Positions 33,902 to 43,220 are shown, counted from the first letter of the stretch. The stretch: DNA of 54,074 nucleotides from CAZGMC01 sp964526565 (GCA_964526565.1 CAZGMC010000015.1:1-54074); one strand, 5' to 3'. The notes: generated by a model not told the origin, from the sequence alone. Program-made: numbers and translations.

Positions 33902-35299
33902 ATGTCCTTCGACCTGTTCGACCCCCTGATTTTGTCGCGCATCCAGTTCGGGTTCACGGTCGCCTTCCACATCCTGTTCCCGTCGTTCACCATTGGCCTG
34001 GCCAGCTTCCTGGCCCTGCTCGCCGGGTTGTGGATGTGGACCAGCGATGACCGCTACCGCACGCTCTACCAGTTCTGGGTGAAGATCTTCGCCGTGTCGT
34101 TCGGCATGGGCGTCGTGTCGGGCATCGTCATGAGCTACCAGTTCGGCACGAACTGGAGCCGCTTTTCCGATGCCACCGGCAACGTGCTCGGCCCGCTGCT
34201 CAGCTACGAGGTGGTCACGGCGTTCTTCCTGGAGGCGACGTTCCTCGGCGTGATGCTGTTCGGCCAGAACAAGGTGCCGCGCTGGCTGCACTTCTTCGCC
34301 ACGTCAATGGTGGCGTTCGGCACGCTGCTGTCGACGTTCTGGATCATCTCCGCCAACAGCTGGATGCAGACCCCGGCCGGTGCCGAGCTGCGCGACGGCG
34401 TGTTCTATCCGGTCGACTGGTGGGCGATCGTGTTCAACCCGTCGTTCCCGTACCGGCTCGTGCACATGGTGCTGGCGGCCTACCTGACGACCTGCTTCGT
34501 CATCCTCGGCATTTCGGCCTGGTACCTGCTCCGGAACCGGTTCCAGCCGCAGGCGCGGCTGATGATGGCGATGGCGGTGATCTTCGCCGCGATCGTGGCG
34601 CCGCTGCAGATCGTCGCCGGCGACCTGCAGGGCCTCAACGTGCGCGACTACCAGCCAGCCAAGCTGGCCGCCATGGAGGGGATCTGGGAGACCGGCGGCC
34701 GGCAGCCGCTGTTGTTCTTCGCCATCCCCGACGAGGAGGCCGAGACCAACCACTACGAGGTCGGCATTCCCGGCCTCGGCAGCCTGATCATCACCCATGC
34801 GATCGAAGGCGAGATCCAGGGCTTGAGGGACTTTCCCGCGGACGAACGGCCACCGGTAATGATCGTGTTCTGGACGTTCCGCATCATGGTGGCGATCGGC
34901 TTCCTGATGCTGTTCAGCGGAATCGCCGGGCTGATCCTGTACCTGCGCGGGCGGCTCTACACGACGCGCTGGTACCAGCGGTTGTGCGTGGCGATGATCC
35001 CCAGCGGCTTCGCCGCCGTCATCCTCGGCTGGATGACTGCCGAGGTCGGCCGCCAGCCCTACGTCGTCTACGGCCTGATGCGCACGTCGGAGGGTGTATC
35101 GCCGGTGCCCGGCGGCAGCGTGTTCACCTCGCTGGCGCTGTTCATCCTGGTCTACGGCGTGATCTTCGGCGCCGGCACCTACTACCTGATCCGGCTGCTC
35201 AAGAAGGGACCCGAGGAGGTGCCGATCCCCGAGTCCATGGCCACCAGGCCGAAGCGGCCGCTGTCCGCCGCCGAGGAACAGTTGGGGAGGGCCGAGTGA
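33902..35299 (+). CDS. cydA: Cytochrome bd-type (cyanide-insensitive) ubiquinol oxidase subunit I
   Basis: 465 residues, nine predicted helices. Haem ligands visible as His in VAFHILFPSFTIG and His in YRLVHMVLAAY. The conserved GRQPYVVYGLMRT matches the CIO branch rather than E. coli CydA (GRQPW), and the quinol loop is short. It reduces oxygen to water without proton pumping, with high affinity or cyanide resistance. No strong ribosome site before ATG 33902. cydB overlaps its stop. Confidence 0.95.
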   Translation: MSFDLFDPLILSRIQFGFTVAFHILFPSFTIGLASFLALLAGLWMWTSDDRYRTLYQFWVKIFAVSFGMGVVSGIVMSYQFGTNWSRFSDATGNVLGPLLSYEVVTAFFLEATFLGVMLFGQNKVPRWLHFFATSMVAFGTLLSTFWIISANSWMQTPAGAELRDGVFYPVDWWAIVFNPSFPYRLVHMVLAAYLTTCFVILGISAWYLLRNRFQPQARLMMAMAVIFAAIVAPLQIVAGDLQGLNVRDYQPAKLAAMEGIWETGGRQPLLFFAIPDEEAETNHYEVGIPGLGSLIITHAIEGEIQGLRDFPADERPPVMIVFWTFRIMVAIGFLMLFSGIAGLILYLRGRLYTTRWYQRLCVAMIPSGFAAVILGWMTAEVGRQPYVVYGLMRTSEGVSPVPGGSVFTSLALFILVYGVIFGAGTYYLIRLLKKGPEEVPIPESMATRPKRPLSAAEEQLGRAE

Positions 35300-36309
35300 T
35301 GGACGAGTTGACCCTGCTGCCGCTGATCTGGGCCGGCATCATCGCCTTCGGCGTGTTCATGTACGTGCTGATGGACGGCTTCGACCTGGGCGTCGGCATC
35401 CTGTTCCGCGCCGCGCCGTCCGACCGCGACCGCGACGCCATGATGAACTCGGTGGCGCCGGTCTGGGACGGCAACGAGACGTGGCTGGTGCTGGGCGGCG
35501 CCTCGCTGTTCGCGGCGTTCCCGCTGGCCTACGCCGTGCTGCTGCCGGCGCTGTACCTGCCGATCCTGGCCATGCTGATCGCCCTGATCTTCCGCGGCGT
35601 GGCCTTCGAGTTCCGGTTCAAGGCGGAGACCAGCCGCTATTTGTGGAACTGGTCGTTCAACCTGGGCTCGATGCTGGCGGCGTTCTCCCAGGGCGTGATC
35701 CTGGGCGCCTTCATCCAGGGCTTTGCCGTGGAGAACCGCCAGTACGCCGGCGGCCCGTTCGAATGGCTGACGCCGTTCACCATTGCCACCGGCTTCGGCC
35801 TCGTCGCCGGCTACGGGCTGCTCGGCGCCACCTGGCTGATCATGAAGACCGAGGGACCGCTCCAGGCCTGGGCCCGCCGCATGGCCCGGCGCCTGCTCGC
35901 CGCCGTCATCGTCTTCATCGCGCTGGTCAGCGTCTGGACGCCGTTCTTCGATGCCGAGATCGCCCGCCGCTGGTTTTCGTGGCCGAACATCGCCTACCTG
36001 TCGCCGGTGCCGGTGCTGACGGCGCTGGCGGCCATCGGTCTGTGGCGGGCCATGGAACGCGGAGCCGAGGTTGTGCCTTTCCTGTTGGCGATGGCGCTGT
36101 TCCTGCTGTCCTACGGCGGACTGGCCATCAGCCTGTGGCCGAACGTGATACCGCCGGACATCTCGATCTGGCAGGCGGCGTCGCCGCCCGAGACGCAGGT
36201 CTTCCTGCTGGTCGGCGTGGCGTTCCTGGTGCCGGCGATTCTCGGCTACACGGCTTATTCGTACTGGGTGTTTCGCGGCAAGGTGGCGCACGACGCGGGC
36301 TATCACTGA
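35299..36309 (+). CDS. cydB: Cytochrome bd-type ubiquinol oxidase subunit II
   Basis: 336 residues with eight or nine transmembrane helices. N-terminal signature MYVLMDGFDLGVGILF and VWDGNETWLVLGGASLFAAFP are diagnostic. The start overlaps the cydA stop (TGATG). No cydX or cydCD is seen nearby, consistent with the CIO type, which often lacks linked cydCD. Confidence 0.95.
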   Translation: MDELTLLPLIWAGIIAFGVFMYVLMDGFDLGVGILFRAAPSDRDRDAMMNSVAPVWDGNETWLVLGGASLFAAFPLAYAVLLPALYLPILAMLIALIFRGVAFEFRFKAETSRYLWNWSFNLGSMLAAFSQGVILGAFIQGFAVENRQYAGGPFEWLTPFTIATGFGLVAGYGLLGATWLIMKTEGPLQAWARRMARRLLAAVIVFIALVSVWTPFFDAEIARRWFSWPNIAYLSPVPVLTALAAIGLWRAMERGAEVVPFLLAMALFLLSYGGLAISLWPNVIPPDISIWQAASPPETQVFLLVGVAFLVPAILGYTAYSYWVFRGKVAHDAGYH

Positions 36310-36357
36310 GTGAGGCCGGCCGGCGCCACCCGGACAAGACAAGGGAGGGACGGCGCC

Positions 36358-37275
36358 ATGATCCATGAACGGGTGACGATCTTCGGCGGCTCGGGCTTCG
36401 TCGGCAAGCAGATCACCGAACGCCTGGCCGTGGCCGGCAGCACCGTGCGCGTGGCGGTGCGCCACCCCGACAAGGTGCGCCACGACGGTCCGCCCGAGAT
36501 CCGCGGCCGGATCGAGGCCGTGCGGGCCGACGTCACCGACGACGCCTCGGTCCGCGCCGCGGTCGAGGGTGCCAACGCGGTCATCAACCTGGTCGGCATC
36601 CTCTACGAGACCGGCCGGCAGAGTTTCCAAGCCATCCATGAACTGGGGGCGCGTCACGTTGCCACGGCGGCGCGGGAGACCAAGGCGGTGCGCATGGTGC
36701 AGATGTCGGCATTGGGAGCCAGCCCGGACTCGCCGTCGGCCTATGCCCGTTCCAAGGCGGCCGGCGAGCAGGCCGTGCGCGAGGTCTTTCCCGGCGCCAC
36801 CGTCGTCCGCCCCAGCATCGTCATCGGGCCGGAGGACGACTTCTTCAACCAGTTCGCGTCGATGGCCCGCCACTCGCCGGCCCTGCCGCTGATCGGCGGC
36901 GGCGGCACGCGCTTCCAGCCGGTGTACGTCGGCGACGTGGCCGCCGCCTTCACCGCCATCCTCGACCGCGAGGACACCGCCGGCAAGACCTACGAGCTGG
37001 GCGGCCCGCGCAGCTACTCCTTCAGGCAGCTTATGGAACTGATGCTGGACCAGATCGGCCGCCGCCGCCTGCTGCTGCCGATCCCGTTCTTCGTCGCCGA
37101 GGTGCAGGGCCTGGTGCTGCAGAACCTGCCGAAGCCGCCGCTGACCCGTGACCAGGTCGAACTGCTCAAGACCGACAACGTTCTGGGCGGTCATGAGCCG
37201 GGGCTCCCCGACCTGGGCATCGAGCCTAAACCGATCGAGGAGGTGCTGCCGACCTACCTCAACCGGTATCGTTGA
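36358..37275 (+). CDS. NDUFA9-like NAD(P)-binding protein (complex I-associated)
   Basis: A 305-residue extended-SDR protein. VTIFGGSGFVGKQITERLA is the nucleotide-binding loop; SAYARSKAAGEQAVRE is the YxxxK-type active-site region, and VRPSIVIGPEDDFFNQFA is typical of the NDUFA9 family. In alphaproteobacteria it is homologous to an accessory subunit of complex I. GGAGGG precedes the ATG. It lies 49 bp after cydB, so may be co-transcribed with the oxidase. Confidence 0.88.
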   Translation: MIHERVTIFGGSGFVGKQITERLAVAGSTVRVAVRHPDKVRHDGPPEIRGRIEAVRADVTDDASVRAAVEGANAVINLVGILYETGRQSFQAIHELGARHVATAARETKAVRMVQMSALGASPDSPSAYARSKAAGEQAVREVFPGATVVRPSIVIGPEDDFFNQFASMARHSPALPLIGGGGTRFQPVYVGDVAAAFTAILDREDTAGKTYELGGPRSYSFRQLMELMLDQIGRRRLLLPIPFFVAEVQGLVLQNLPKPPLTRDQVELLKTDNVLGGHEPGLPDLGIEPKPIEEVLPTYLNRYR

Positions 37276-37363
37276 AGGAACGGTGCCGCCTTGTGCGGCG
37301 TTCCATTTCCGGCGCGCCCAGGCGCGTCGCACCAACGATGATCGGGTCACAAGGGAGCTGTTC

Positions 37364-37756
37364 ATGCGCGTCATCGCGATCGCCACCGCCGCAGTGTTGC
37401 TGGCAGCGGCGGCAGTGGGAGTTGCCGTCCCTGTCATCGCTCAGGAGGGCGACGACGAGGTGCCGGTGGTCGATATCGCCCTCACCGAGTTCAGCCTCGG
37501 CTTCAACGAACGCCTGGTGCCGGGGCCGCGGGTCCGGTTCAACATCGTCAACAGCGGCACCATTGCACACGCCTTTGCGCTGCAGCTTTCGCAGGACGGC
37601 AGCACCGCGGTCGTCGAGACGCCGCGGCTGGAGCCCGGCGACGAGTACGAACTGATCGTTGAGCTGCCGCCGGGCGAGTACACAGTCTTCTGCCCGGTCG
37701 GCAGCCACCGCGACCAGGGCATGCGCGGCACCCTGATCGTCCAGAACGACGGTTGA
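37364..37756 (+). CDS. Periplasmic cupredoxin-domain protein
   Basis: 130 residues. Signal peptide (MRVIAIATAAVLLAAAAVGVAVPVIAQ in outline) followed by a single cupredoxin. Type-1 copper ligands are suggested by His in GTIAHAFALQ and the cluster VFCPVGSHRDQGM (Cys, His, Met). It probably shuttles electrons or copper in the periplasm. It stands just before a dihaem cytochrome, 52 bp apart, and both may feed an oxidase. Confidence 0.85.
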   Translation: MRVIAIATAAVLLAAAAVGVAVPVIAQEGDDEVPVVDIALTEFSLGFNERLVPGPRVRFNIVNSGTIAHAFALQLSQDGSTAVVETPRLEPGDEYELIVELPPGEYTVFCPVGSHRDQGMRGTLIVQNDG

Positions 37757-37808
37757 CGCCCGGCCGCGCGGCCTCTGCCCAATCCTTGCGCTGGAGACGG
37801 AAGACGCC

Positions 37809-38756
37809 ATGCGTACGCTCGTCAAGTGGCCGCTCATCTTCGCGCTGCTGGTCGCCGCCGGCGGCCTCGGCCTGTACTTCGCCGCGCGCGCGTACACCCG
37901 AGGACCGGTCGATCTGGCAGCCGGCCCGGCCTCCGTGGAGCATGGCGAGTACGTGTTCCACGCCGCCGGCTGCCATGCGTGCCATTCGCAGGAGGGGCAG
38001 CCGCCGCTGTCGGGCGGGCCGCCGCTGGACACGCCGTTCGGCACCTTCTACGGCCCGAACATCACACCGCACCCCGAAGCCGGCATCGGCGACTGGACGG
38101 AGACGGACTTCGTCCGCGCCATGCGCCAGGGCGTGGCGCCGGGCGGCGTCGACCTCTATCCGGTGTTCCCGTACACCAGCTTCACCCACATGACCGACCA
38201 GGACCTGCGCGACCTGTGGGCCTGGCTGCAGACGGTCGAGCCGGTGGACACTGAAAGCCCGCCCAACGACGTCCGTTTCCCGTTCTCGATCCGGCCGCTG
38301 GTGACGTTCTGGAAGGGACTGTTCCTGGAGCAGGGCCCGCTGGAGGACGACCCGCAGCACGACGAGGCCTGGACCCGCGGCCGCTACGTCGTGCTGGCGC
38401 TGACCCACTGCGGCCAGTGTCACACGCCGCGCAACGTCATGGGGGCACGCCGGATCTCCATGCGCCTGGCCGGCACCGAGAGCGGGCCGGAGGGCCACGC
38501 CATCCCCAACATCACGCCGGCGGCCGAGACCGGCATCGGCCGCTGGAGCGAGAGCGACCTTGCCTTCTTCCTGCAGACCGGCATGACGCCGGGCGGCGAC
38601 TTCGTCGGCGGCCGCATGGCCGAGGTCGTCGAGCAGAGCACCAGCCGGATGACGCCCGAGGACCGCGAGGCGATCGCCACCTACGTCATGGCCCTGCCGC
38701 CGATCGAGCATGTCATTGAAGCGGACGGCGACGGCGACGGCGACGGCGATCAGTAG
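37809..38756 (+). CDS. Membrane-anchored dihaem cytochrome c
   Basis: 315 residues. An N-terminal membrane anchor (LIFALLVAAGGLGLYFAAR), then two class I cytochrome c domains with CHACH (about 55) and CGQCH (about 203), each with a distal Met candidate. It resembles the cytochrome c subunit of alcohol/gluconate dehydrogenases, but no dehydrogenase gene is adjacent. The C-terminus is a (GD) repeat encoded by 6-bp GACGGC units. Followed by a 12-bp tandem array. Confidence 0.88.
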   Translation: MRTLVKWPLIFALLVAAGGLGLYFAARAYTRGPVDLAAGPASVEHGEYVFHAAGCHACHSQEGQPPLSGGPPLDTPFGTFYGPNITPHPEAGIGDWTETDFVRAMRQGVAPGGVDLYPVFPYTSFTHMTDQDLRDLWAWLQTVEPVDTESPPNDVRFPFSIRPLVTFWKGLFLEQGPLEDDPQHDEAWTRGRYVVLALTHCGQCHTPRNVMGARRISMRLAGTESGPEGHAIPNITPAAETGIGRWSESDLAFFLQTGMTPGGDFVGGRMAEVVEQSTSRMTPEDREAIATYVMALPPIEHVIEADGDGDGDGDQ

Positions 38757-38786
38757 CGCGGCTGGCGCAACGGGCCGGCACCGCGG

Positions 38787-38894
38787 AACGACCGGGGGAA
38801 CGACCGGGGGAACGACCGGGGGAACGACCGGGGGAACGATCGGGGGAACGATCGGGGGAACGATCGGGGGAACGATCGGGGGAACGATCGGGCG
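38787..38894. repeat. 12-bp tandem array with two segregated variants
   Basis: Nine contiguous units: four AACGACCGGGGG then five AACGATCGGGGG (last one imperfect). The variants are not interleaved, which indicates successive expansion of single units. It starts 30 bp after the cytochrome stop and ends 50 bp before the DUF2267 gene. Confidence 0.97.
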
Positions 38895-38944
38895 GATTTG
38901 GCCGTTGACTGTTCCAAATCGGTGACAAGACGGGGAGACAGGAC

Positions 38945-39373
38945 ATGGTTCCGTCCGTATTCGCCCAGACCGTCCAGGAAACGCAGATCTGGCTCAAGGA
39001 GATCATCGACGGCGGCGCGCTGACCGACGAACATCGCGCCTACGCCGCCCTGCGCGCCGTGCTGCACCACCTGCGCGACCGGCTGCCGGTCGACGAGGCC
39101 GCCGACCTTGGGGCGCAGTTGCCTATGCTGGTGCGCGGCATCTACTACGAGGGCTGGGACCCGTCGGGCACGCCGACCAGGGACCGCAAGCGCGAGGATT
39201 TCGTCGCCGCCGTGCGGGAAAACCTGTCCGGCCATCCGGAAATCGACCCGGAGACCGCCATCCGGCAGGTGTTCGCGGTGCTCAGCCGGCACGTGACGGC
39301 GGGCGAGATCCGCGACGTGATCAGCGACCTGCCGCAGGACATCCGGAGCCTCTGGCCGCAGCAGGCGGCCTGA
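38945..39373 (+). CDS. DUF2267 domain protein
   Basis: 142 residues. The pattern ETQIWLKEIIDGG, AYAALRAVLHHLRDRLPVDE, DLGAQLPMLVRGIYYEGWDP and AIRQVFAVLSRHVTAGEIRDV is the all-helical DUF2267 domain, often linked to stress-induced genes. Function unknown. GGGGAGACAGGAC precedes ATG 38945. It is monocistronic and likely cytoplasmic. Confidence 0.88.
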   Translation: MVPSVFAQTVQETQIWLKEIIDGGALTDEHRAYAALRAVLHHLRDRLPVDEAADLGAQLPMLVRGIYYEGWDPSGTPTRDRKREDFVAAVRENLSGHPEIDPETAIRQVFAVLSRHVTAGEIRDVISDLPQDIRSLWPQQAA

Positions 39374-39928
39374 CTTTCGCGAGAATGGGGTTGAGGGGTG
39401 GCCCGCCGGCAGCGCTGCCGCGAGCGGGCGGGGCACCATCCGTTCAAGCATCCAGGTCTTGTTGCGGGAACTCCTTTTTCGTAGACGAAGCCGTTTTTCA
39501 ACAGATGCAGGATGTCGGCCATCAACAGGTCGCTCAGCGCCATCTGTTCTTTGACGTGGCGCGTCCATATGATCTCAAAACCTTCTCGGGCTTTCGACCG
39601 GATCAGACCGGTTGCGCCGGTTGCGTCTCGCGCTGACAGCGGCGCCGGTCGGCTGATGTCCGGAATAGCCTCGATGTATCACGATGATGCATAACTTCAC
39701 GTTGAAATTTGGCTAGGCGATTGAAAGCCGCAGCCAGGCAATTCCTGCCCGGTCGCATCTGCCGCGTCACTCCTCTCCTGTCCGGCCGCCGCCCCGCCGC
39801 AGCTGGCGGATCCGCCCGATCCGCGCCGGTTTCCACGTCCGGCGGCGCTGGCACGCCCGGTGCATCTTCCGGCGCGAACCGGCCTTATGGCCCACCGCAC
39901 TTCGGCAGCACGGCATCGGCGGCGCACC
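39374..39928. other. Intergenic region before the flagellar operon
   Basis: 555 bp without a supportable gene. AT-richer at 39660-39720 where a promoter for flgF could lie; no clear sigma54, sigma28-type or CtrA (TTAA-N7-TTAA) motif was recognised. A short direct repeat GGTTGCGCC occurs near 39610. Confidence 0.45.
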
Positions 39929-40687
39929 ATGGAAAACACCCTCTACATCGCCCTGTCGCGACAGATGGCGCTGCAGCGCGAGATGGCCGTTGTCGCCAAC
40001 AACATCGCCAACATGAACACGGCCGGCTACCGCTCCCATCAGATGCTGTTCCTGGAGCACCTGATGGAGCCGGAGCGGCCCGGCGCCGGCGACCAGACGG
40101 TGTCCATGGTCATCGACCAGGGCGTGGTCCGCGACACCCGCCCCGGCCCGCTGACGCAAACCGGCAACGCCCTGGACATCGCCCTGCAGGGCGAAGGCTA
40201 TCTGGTGGTCGATACGCCGGCCGGCCCGCGCTACAGCCGCGGCGGCCACCTGGCCATCGACGCCGAGCGGCGCCTGGTCGACGGCAACGGCCTGCCAATC
40301 CAGGACGCGGCCGGCGGGCCGATCCTGATCCCGCGCACCGCCGCCGAGATCACCATCAGCGGCACCGGCGAAATCTCCATCATCGATGCCGGCAACCGCA
40401 CCGAGCTGGTGCCGATCGGCGCGCTGCGGCTGGTCGCGTTCGACGAGGAGCACCGCCTGACCACGCTGGGCGGCGGCCTCTATGTCAGCAACGAGCGCCC
40501 CCGCGAGGCCGAGGACACCCAGGTGATCCAGGGCACGATCGAGCAATCCAATGTCCAGCCCATCGTCGAGATGACGCACATGATCGAGGTCGCCCGACAG
40601 TACCAATCTACCCAGAGCCTTATCCAGGACGAACACGAGCGCCTGCGCACCGTCATCCGCCGGCTCGGCCGGATGGTGCAGGGCTAA
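39929..40687 (+). CDS. flgF: Flagellar basal-body rod protein FlgF
   Basis: 252 residues. Begins MENTLYIALSRQMALQREMA with the rod-protein motif VVANNIANMNTAGYRS, and ends with the rod helix IVEMTHMIEVARQYQSTQ. It forms the proximal rod in the periplasm. In Rhodospirillales-type genomes the order flgF-flgG-flgA-flgH is usual. flgG follows 12 bp later. Confidence 0.95.
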   Translation: MENTLYIALSRQMALQREMAVVANNIANMNTAGYRSHQMLFLEHLMEPERPGAGDQTVSMVIDQGVVRDTRPGPLTQTGNALDIALQGEGYLVVDTPAGPRYSRGGHLAIDAERRLVDGNGLPIQDAAGGPILIPRTAAEITISGTGEISIIDAGNRTELVPIGALRLVAFDEEHRLTTLGGGLYVSNERPREAEDTQVIQGTIEQSNVQPIVEMTHMIEVARQYQSTQSLIQDEHERLRTVIRRLGRMVQG

Positions 40688-40699
40688 GGAGACCAGGTC

Positions 40700-41485
40700 A
40701 TGCGATCCCTCAGCATCGGCGCCACCGGCATGCTGGCCCAGCAGATCAACGTCGAGGTCATTTCCAACAACATCGCCAACATGACCACGACGGGGTTCAA
40801 GCGGCAGCGTGCCGAGTTCCAGGACCTGCTCTACCAGAGCCTGCGCCGGGTCGGCGCGGCGTCGTCGGACGCCGGCACCATCGTGCCCTCGGGCGTGCAG
40901 ATCGGCGCCGGCGTCGAGACGGCCGCCGTCTACCGCATCCACCAGCAGGGCAACATGCAGGTCACCGACAACCCGCTCGACGTGGCCATCAACGGTGAGG
41001 GGTTCTTCCAGGTCGAGCTGCCCAACAACGAGATCGCCTACACCCGGGCCGGCTCGTTCCAGCTCAACGCCGAGGGCCAGGTGGTCACGCCGGACGGCTA
41101 TCTGGTGGTCGGTCCCGACACCATCCCGGCCGAAGCCGTCGAGGTCTCCGTCAACGAGAGCGGCGAGGTGTTCGTCGTCCTCGACGGCCAGGTCGAGCCG
41201 CAGAACGTCGGCCAGTTCGAACTGGCGACCTTCGCCAACCCGACCGGCCTGGAGGCGCTCGGCAACAATCTGTTCGTTGAGACCCCGGCCTCCGGCGACG
41301 CCGTCACCGGGACCGCGCAATCGGAAGGCTTCGGGGAGGTCAAGCAGGGCATGCTGGAGACATCCAACGTCAATATCGTCAGCGAGATCACCCAGCTCAT
41401 CGCGGCCCAGCGCGCCTACGAGATGAACTCCAAGGTCATCACCACGACGGACGAGATGATGCGTTCCGTCACCAACCTGCGCTGA
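40700..41485 (+). CDS. flgG: Flagellar distal rod protein FlgG
   Basis: 261 residues, the standard length. MRSLSIGATGMLAQQINVEV followed by ISNNIANMTTTGFKRQRAEF, GVQIGAGVETAAVYRIHQQG, and the C-terminal helix NIVSEITQLIAAQRAYEMNS in outline. It builds the distal rod. TAAGGAGA supplies the ribosome site. Confidence 0.97.
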   Translation: MRSLSIGATGMLAQQINVEVISNNIANMTTTGFKRQRAEFQDLLYQSLRRVGAASSDAGTIVPSGVQIGAGVETAAVYRIHQQGNMQVTDNPLDVAINGEGFFQVELPNNEIAYTRAGSFQLNAEGQVVTPDGYLVVGPDTIPAEAVEVSVNESGEVFVVLDGQVEPQNVGQFELATFANPTGLEALGNNLFVETPASGDAVTGTAQSEGFGEVKQGMLETSNVNIVSEITQLIAAQRAYEMNSKVITTTDEMMRSVTNLR

Positions 41486-41498
41486 GGAGGGCCGCCCC

Positions 41499-42449
41499 AT
41501 GAAACAGATCCTGGCCATGATCTCCGCCGCCGTGCTGTTCATCGTCGCCGTCGCCGCCGACGCCGCCACCTTGCGCGAGCGCGTCGTCCTGGACGGCGAC
41601 GAGGTCACGCTGGGCGACCTGTTCGAAGGCCTGGCCCCGGACCGCGCCGCCATCCCCATCGCCCGCGCCCCGGAACTCGGCCGCGAGGTGACCCTGGAGG
41701 CGCCGTGGGTGGCCCGCGTCGCCCGCGCCTACCGGGTCGACTACCGGCCGGCCAGCCCCTATGAGCGCATCACCCTGGTCCGTGCCAGCCATTGGGTCGA
41801 GCCGGCCGTGGTCGCGGCGGCGGTCCTGGCCGAGCTGCGCCGCCACCTGGGTGAGGGCCGCATCGAGATGCAGTTCGACGGCGGGGCCCCCGAACTGCAC
41901 CTGCCGACCGACGTCGCCGCCACCGTCACCGTCGCCGAGTTCGCCTTCGAGCCGATCACCGGCCGCTTCACCGGCACGCTGGCCGCCCCCGCCGAAGGCC
42001 CGGCTGCCGCGCAGGTCGCCATCAGCGGCCGCGCCGCCGTCATGATCGAGGTGCCGGTCCCGGCCACGCGGCTGCGCGGCGGCGCCCCCATCGACGCCGC
42101 CGACCTGACCCTGGTCGAACTGGAGAGCCGCCGCCTCGACGACGGCATGGCATTGAGCGAGGACGAGCTGATCGGCATGAGCCCGCGGCGCTCTCTGGCG
42201 CCGGGCGCGCCGGTGCGGCTCGCCGACGTGCAGCCGCCGATCGTCGTCGCCCGCGGCGACCGCATCACCATGCAGGTCCGCTACGGCACGCTGAGCGTTA
42301 CGGCCCGCGGCCGGGCGCTGCAGGACGGCGCCCTGGGCGCCGTGATCCGCGTCACCAACCTGGACAGCCGCCGCACCATCGAGGCCACCGTCGCCGGCCC
42401 CGACCTCGTCACCGTCGAGCCAGACGCCAATCTGGCCCTTGTCAACTGA
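41499..42449 (+). CDS. flgA: Flagellar P-ring assembly chaperone FlgA
   Basis: 316 residues. Sec signal (MKQILAMISAAVLFIVAVAADA) followed by a SAF-like C-terminal domain: VPVPATRLRGGAPIDAADLT, SLAPGAPVRLADVQPP and ITMQVRYGTLSVTARGRAL. It is required for P-ring (FlgI) assembly; flgI is not in the window. GAGGAGGG lies before the ATG. Confidence 0.92.
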   Translation: MKQILAMISAAVLFIVAVAADAATLRERVVLDGDEVTLGDLFEGLAPDRAAIPIARAPELGREVTLEAPWVARVARAYRVDYRPASPYERITLVRASHWVEPAVVAAAVLAELRRHLGEGRIEMQFDGGAPELHLPTDVAATVTVAEFAFEPITGRFTGTLAAPAEGPAAAQVAISGRAAVMIEVPVPATRLRGGAPIDAADLTLVELESRRLDDGMALSEDELIGMSPRRSLAPGAPVRLADVQPPIVVARGDRITMQVRYGTLSVTARGRALQDGALGAVIRVTNLDSRRTIEATVAGPDLVTVEPDANLALVN

Positions 42450-42461
42450 GGAGACCGACCG

Positions 42462-43220
42462 ATGACCGCGACACCCTTGTTCCGTTTCGGTCTCGCCCTG
42501 GTCGCCGCCACTGCCCTGGCCGCCTGCACCGCTGCGCAGCGGACCGAGGACCTGGTCACCGGCGGACCGCACCTGACGGACATCCAGAACCCGGTGGAAC
42601 GGGAGGACTACCACCCGATCCGCATGCCGGTGCCTACGCCGCAGGTCGTGGAGCAGAACCCGAACTCGCTGTGGCAATCCGGCTCGCGCGCCTTCTTCCG
42701 CGACCAGCGCGCCCAGACCGTCGGTGACATCCTGACCGTGCTCATCCAGATCGACGACGAGGCCCGCCTCAACAACAGCACCGAACGGTCGCGCAGCAAT
42801 TCGGAAACGGCCGGCGCGCCGGCGTTCATGGGCTTCGAGACCGAGTGGCTGGAAGAGATCCTGCCCGACGAGTACAGCGCCGAGGACCTGGTCGACCTGG
42901 CCAGCACCAGCTCGTCCGCCGGCGAGGGCGAGATCCGGCGCAACGAGGAGATCGAGCTGCAGCTCGCCGCCGTCGTCACCGACGTGCTGCCCAACGGCAA
43001 CATGGCGATCTTCGGCCGGCAGGAGGTGCTGGTCAATTACGAGCGGCGCGACCTTGTCGTCGCCGGCGTGATCCGGCCGGAGGACATCACCTCGCAGAAC
43101 ACGATCAGCTATCAGCAGATCGCCGAGGCGCGCATCTCCTATGGCGGCCGCGGCCAGCTGACCGACGTGCAGCAGCCGCGCTACGGCCAGCAGCTCTACG
43201 ACATCGTGTTCCCGTTCTGA
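42462..43220 (+). CDS. flgH: Flagellar L-ring lipoprotein FlgH
   Basis: 252 residues. A lipobox (LAACTAAQ) gives Cys at about residue 22. The L-ring core has SLWQSGSRAFFRDQRAQTVG, DILTVLIQIDDEA, GNMAIFGRQEVLVNYE and GVIRPEDITSQNTISYQQIA. It forms the outer-membrane ring. It ends the flgFGAH operon, followed by a GC-hairpin terminator candidate. Confidence 0.96.
   Translation: MTATPLFRFGLALVAATALAACTAAQRTEDLVTGGPHLTDIQNPVEREDYHPIRMPVPTPQVVEQNPNSLWQSGSRAFFRDQRAQTVGDILTVLIQIDDEARLNNSTERSRSNSETAGAPAFMGFETEWLEEILPDEYSAEDLVDLASTSSSAGEGEIRRNEEIELQLAAVVTDVLPNGNMAIFGRQEVLVNYERRDLVVAGVIRPEDITSQNTISYQQIAEARISYGGRGQLTDVQQPRYGQQLYDIVFPF

Noticed and set aside
35182..37437. 751-residue minus-strand open frame across cydB and the NDUFA9-like gene
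   Set aside because: Antisense to well-supported genes and low-complexity.
38787..38894. CRISPR array
   Set aside because: Units are contiguous 12-mers without spacers and there are no cas genes. The same applies to the other tandem arrays.
38710..38925. Small gene encoding (GTTG/GTIG) repeats over the 12-bp array
   Set aside because: Starts inside the cytochrome gene, has no independent ribosome site, and the repeat is open in several frames by composition.
39374..39928. Sigma54 or CtrA promoter for flgF
   Set aside because: No sequence with acceptable TGGC-N8-TGC or TTAA-N7-TTAA spacing was found.
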